This document shows, piece by piece, positions 61,605-64,000 of a stretch of 64,000 bases of DNA. Made by a program: the position numbers and the translations under genes. Each line of letters begins with the position of its first letter. Positions within the stretch are counted from its first letter, which is position 1. The stretch covers positions 1-64,000 of the forward strand of contig JARKPB010000011.1 of NCBI GenBank assembly GCA_029975475.1, given 5' to 3'. Source of the stretch: Anaerolineaceae bacterium (GTDB lineage Bacteria > Chloroflexota > Anaerolineae > Anaerolineales > Anaerolineaceae). The notes under the pieces are model-generated. The model did not search any database, was not told the origin of the DNA, and saw only the letters and a program-made list of their open reading frames with translations.

Positions 61605-61862
61605 TGACAAATGTCACTTCTTGTCTAGACAATCACAGTTTTGGCGCATTTTTATTTGGAACATCTCCCAGGTTGGTGTACAATAATCAAGCGCGAATTT
61701 ACCCAACCGAGTTAACAGTTGAACAATCCGATCTTACCCCGCTGTCGCTGCGGGGGTGGTGTGGTTCAAGGAGAGGAGGTGGTCAGACAATTCCCGAATT
61801 GATGTGAAGGCTTTGTCAATGTTCCGTATGGTTCACCAATTGAAAACTTCAGGAGGAGAATG
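61605..61862 (+). promoter_or_regulatory. Promoter, palindromic operator and long leader of the BMP transporter genes
   Basis: A promoter is at TTGGAA (61656-61661), 17-base spacer, TACAAT (61679-61684). Upstream lie TGACAAATGTCA (61605-61616, inverted TGACA/TGTCA) and the perfect 12-base palindrome TTGTCTAGACAA (61621-61632). That palindrome resembles HutC/DasR-type GntR operators. GTCAGACAATT recurs at 61782-61792 inside the transcribed leader. The leader (about 61691-61862) has a hairpin near 61735-61757 (ACCCCGC with GCGGGGGT) and no riboswitch class that I recognise. AGGAGGAG is at 61851-61858. No gene is seen in this 304-base gap. Confidence 0.65.
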
Positions 61863-63065
61863 ATGTCAAAACGATTGTGGTTCGTGATCAGTATGCTGGT
61901 TCTGGCGGCCATGCTGCTGGCGGCCTGCGGTCCGGCTGCGGCGGGCGGCAAGGAAGTGGTCTTCGGCATGCTGCTGGTTGGCCCGTACAACGACCGCGGC
62001 TGGAGCCAGGCGCATTATGACGCTGGGCTGTACGTGCAGGAAAAACTGCCCGGCACCAAGATGGTCTACCTGGATAAGGTGAACGGCGCTGACCGCCCCG
62101 GCACCACCCCGGATAAACTGGCCGAAGACCTGCTGGCTCAGGGTGCCACGGTGATTGTTTTTAACTCCGATGACATGAAAGATGCCGCCGTCGCCTTCGC
62201 TCAGAAACACCCGGATATCCCCGTGATTCATGCTTCGGGCGATAACAGCTGGAAAGACGGCAAAGACTTCAAGGACTTGAAGAACCTCTACAATGTCATG
62301 GGCAAGATGGAATACGGCAAGATGATTGCCGGCTGCGCGGCAGCTCTGACCACCAAGACCGGTCAGATCGGCTACCTTGGTCCCTTGATCAATGACGAAA
62401 CCCGCCGTCTGGCTTCCTCTGCGTATCTTGGCGCGCGCTATTGCTGGACCAATTACCTCGGCAAAAACCCGGCGGACTTAAAATTCAAAGTCACCTGGAT
62501 CGGTTTCTGGTTCAATATCCCGGGTGTGACCTCTGACCCCACCCAGGTCGCCGATGATTTCATCAACAGCGGCGCTGATGTGGTGATCTCTGGTATTGAC
62601 ACGACCGAAGCCCTGGTGCAGGCCAATAAAGCGGCTGCTTCTGGCAAGAAAGTGTTCGCCATTCCGTATGATTACAAGACCGCCTGCGATGCCGCTCCGG
62701 ATGTCTGCCTGGGCGTCCCGTACTTCAACTGGGGTCCCTCTTATGTCAAGTTGATCAAATCCGCACAGGAAGGCAAATTCGCGGCCGGTTTTGAATGGCT
62801 GGCCCCCGATTGGGCGGATATCAACAATCCGGATACCTCAGCGGTCGGGTTTGTGAAGGGCAAAGCCCTCTCTGCGGATGCTGCCGCGACCCTGGATAAG
62901 TTCATCGGTGAACTGGCTTCCGGGTTGAACCTGTGGAAAGGCCCGTTGAACTATCAGGATGGTTCAGTCTTCTTGAAAGACGGCGAGACCGCCACGGACT
63001 TCCAGGTCTGGTACCTGCCTTTGCTGCTGGAAGGCATGGAAGGCCAGAGCGTTCCGGCGAATTAA
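61863..63065 (+). CDS. BMP-family ABC transporter substrate-binding lipoprotein
   Basis: 400 residues from the second of two adjacent ATGs (61863; the first is 61860), 6 bases after AGGAGG. The signal peptide has lipobox LLAAC (Cys about 22). The Bmp/PnrA fold is recognisable (GPYNDRGWSQAHYDAGLYVQ; YGKMIAGCAAALTTKTGQIGY). PnrA-like proteins bind purine nucleosides, which suits the neighbouring catabolic genes; the ligand itself is inferred. It is followed by a hairpin and the ABC ATPase. Confidence 0.87.
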   Translation: MSKRLWFVISMLVLAAMLLAACGPAAAGGKEVVFGMLLVGPYNDRGWSQAHYDAGLYVQEKLPGTKMVYLDKVNGADRPGTTPDKLAEDLLAQGATVIVFNSDDMKDAAVAFAQKHPDIPVIHASGDNSWKDGKDFKDLKNLYNVMGKMEYGKMIAGCAAALTTKTGQIGYLGPLINDETRRLASSAYLGARYCWTNYLGKNPADLKFKVTWIGFWFNIPGVTSDPTQVADDFINSGADVVISGIDTTEALVQANKAAASGKKVFAIPYDYKTACDAAPDVCLGVPYFNWGPSYVKLIKSAQEGKFAAGFEWLAPDWADINNPDTSAVGFVKGKALSADAAATLDKFIGELASGLNLWKGPLNYQDGSVFLKDGETATDFQVWYLPLLLEGMEGQSVPAN

Positions 63066-63081
63066 TTTTATGTCGGTTGAT

Positions 63082-63107
63082 GGGGAAGGCTGCTCGCAGC
63101 CTTCCCC
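63082..63107 (+). other. Intergenic hairpin between the binding protein and ABC ATPase genes
   Basis: GGGGAAGGCTG (63082-63092), loop CTCG, CAGCCTTCCCC (63097-63107), no T-run. Such hairpins between a binding protein and its ATPase commonly protect the upstream message and lower downstream expression. Confidence 0.7.
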
Positions 63108-63139
63108 GCTCATATTCGCGCACGGCGACAGGGTATCAG

Positions 63140-64000
63140 ATGAATGTAGAACTTCGACATATCCATAAGCACTTTGGCAAAGTCCACGCCAATAACGACA
63201 TCACCTTAAAAATTCCCTCAGGCTCGATCCAGGGCATCCTGGGTGAAAATGGTGCTGGAAAAAGCACCCTGATGAAAATCCTTTCCGGCTTTATCCAGGC
63301 GGACAGCGGGGAAATTGAGCTGGATGGAAAAATTGTCACCATTACCACACCGGCGGACGCGATCCGCTACGGGATTGGTATGCTGCATCAGGATCCGCTG
63401 GATTTTCCCCCGCTTAAGGTGATTGATAATTTTATCCTCGGGCAGCCAGGCGGCCTGTTCCCAAGGCGGCGGCAGGCGGTCAAAGAATTTATGGATCTGT
63501 GCGGGCATTACGGCTTTAAGCTTAATCCCGAAGCCTACCTGGAAACCCTGACCGTGGGCGAACGCCAGCAGCTGGAAATCATCCGCCTGCTCTGGCTTGG
63601 AGCGAAGGTGTTAATTCTGGATGAACCAACCACCGGCATCAGCGCTTTGCAGAAAGAAAAACTGTTTGAGACCCTAAAGGTCCTGGCCAAAGAGAACAAG
63701 ACGATTATTTTTGTGTCGCATAAACTCGAAGATGTCGAAGGCCTGTGCGACCGGGTGGCGGTTTTTCAACGGGGAAAACTGGTAGGCGAAGTGAAACCGC
63801 CGTATAAGACCGAAGAACTGGTTCAGTTGATGTTCGGAAAAGCGGTATCCCCTGGCTGCCGCGAGTACACCGGTTTAAATGACATCGCTGTAAAACTTGA
63901 AAATCTTTCCCTGGAAGATGCGCGTCTGCAAATCAAGCACGTGAACCTTGAGATTCGGCGCGGCGAAGTGATCGGTCTGGCTGGGATGGAAGGCTCGGGC
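63140..64000 (+). CDS. ABC transporter ATP-binding protein of the nucleoside/BMP type (partial)
   Basis: Open from the ATG at 63140 (MNVELRHIHKHFGKVHANND) to the right edge: 287 codons, incomplete. First nucleotide-binding domain: Walker A GENGAGKST, a degenerate signature LTVGERQQLEI in place of LSGGQ, Walker B VLILDEPTT, and H-loop FVSHKLEDV. From about residue 248 a second domain begins (VKLENLSL, then EVIGLAGMEGSG at the edge), so this is a tandem-domain ATPase like those of ribose and nucleoside importers. Permease genes are expected beyond the window. Confidence 0.88.
   Translation, partial: MNVELRHIHKHFGKVHANNDITLKIPSGSIQGILGENGAGKSTLMKILSGFIQADSGEIELDGKIVTITTPADAIRYGIGMLHQDPLDFPPLKVIDNFILGQPGGLFPRRRQAVKEFMDLCGHYGFKLNPEAYLETLTVGERQQLEIIRLLWLGAKVLILDEPTTGISALQKEKLFETLKVLAKENKTIIFVSHKLEDVEGLCDRVAVFQRGKLVGEVKPPYKTEELVQLMFGKAVSPGCREYTGLNDIAVKLENLSLEDARLQIKHVNLEIRRGEVIGLAGMEGSG

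Noticed and set aside
61691-61862. Purine or guanidine riboswitch before the BMP gene
   Set aside because: None of the conserved core sequences of those classes could be recognised by eye; kept only as an open question.
1-64000. Mobile elements, tRNA genes or horizontal islands
   Set aside because: No transposase, integrase, terminal repeats, tRNA cloverleaf or strong composition break was found, apart from the short A/T tract at 20870-20941.

Overview
The window is a chromosomal segment of a GC-rich bacterium, most likely a member of the Chloroflexota, class Anaerolineae. This is inferred from the gene set and protein style: str/S10/spc/alpha ribosomal super-cluster, Zn-ribbon forms of S14, S4, L24 and L36, a complex I membrane-arm operon with two NuoM, an ATP synthase Fo operon split from F1, FabL, and YvlB-like proteins. 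No tRNA, rRNA, CRISPR array, insertion sequence or prophage was seen. Nearly all of the DNA is coding.

Layout. (1) 1-17400: end of tuf, then rpsJ, then a long leader and the S10-spc-alpha cluster (rplC to rplQ, with secY, adk, map, rpmJ, rpoA), followed by truA, rplM and rpsI, closed by a strong terminator. (2) 17454-23569: mazG; a convergent tryptophanase-lipoprotein pair; two envelope-type genes (a GGD-repeat YvlB-like protein and a membrane protein sharing its helical motif); and a small membrane protein. (3) 23665-35077: nuoA-H-J-K-L-M-M-N, then atpZ/I-B-E-F, where AtpF carries a C-terminal delta-like domain. No peripheral-arm Nuo genes and no F1 genes are present. (4) 35161-47880: murE, pnp, rpsO, two GH13 enzymes, an AlkZ-related protein, a ferritin-VIT iron transporter and a thiolase. 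(5) 47957-54285: a CapA-like lipoprotein, a cyclase/kynurenine-formamidase homologue, an acyl-CoA thioesterase, the ugd-DUF309-fabL operon, and folD. (6) 54401-64000 (runs off the end): a purine/ureido-compound catabolic locus. It holds an 8-oxoguanine-deaminase-type amidohydrolase, adenine deaminase, a GntR/UTRA regulator, a YgeY-type hydrolase, a YgeW-type carbamoyltransferase and carbamate kinase, followed by a BMP-family lipoprotein and its ABC ATPase.

How region 6 may work: nucleosides or bases enter through the BMP-type ABC importer and are deaminated by the two amidohydrolases. Downstream ureido intermediates are processed by YgeY/YgeW to carbamoyl phosphate, from which carbamate kinase makes ATP, as in the E. 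coli yge/yqe-type anaerobic purine pathways. A motif GTCWGACAATT brackets the operon promoter on both sides and recurs before the transporter, where a related perfect palindrome TTGTCTAGACAA also lies. These are the best candidates for the operators of the local GntR regulator.

Regulatory style: many genes have a good TATAAT box with a weak -35. At three genes (22997, 32770, 35161) the -10 box ends 6-7 bases before the start codon, which implies leaderless mRNAs.
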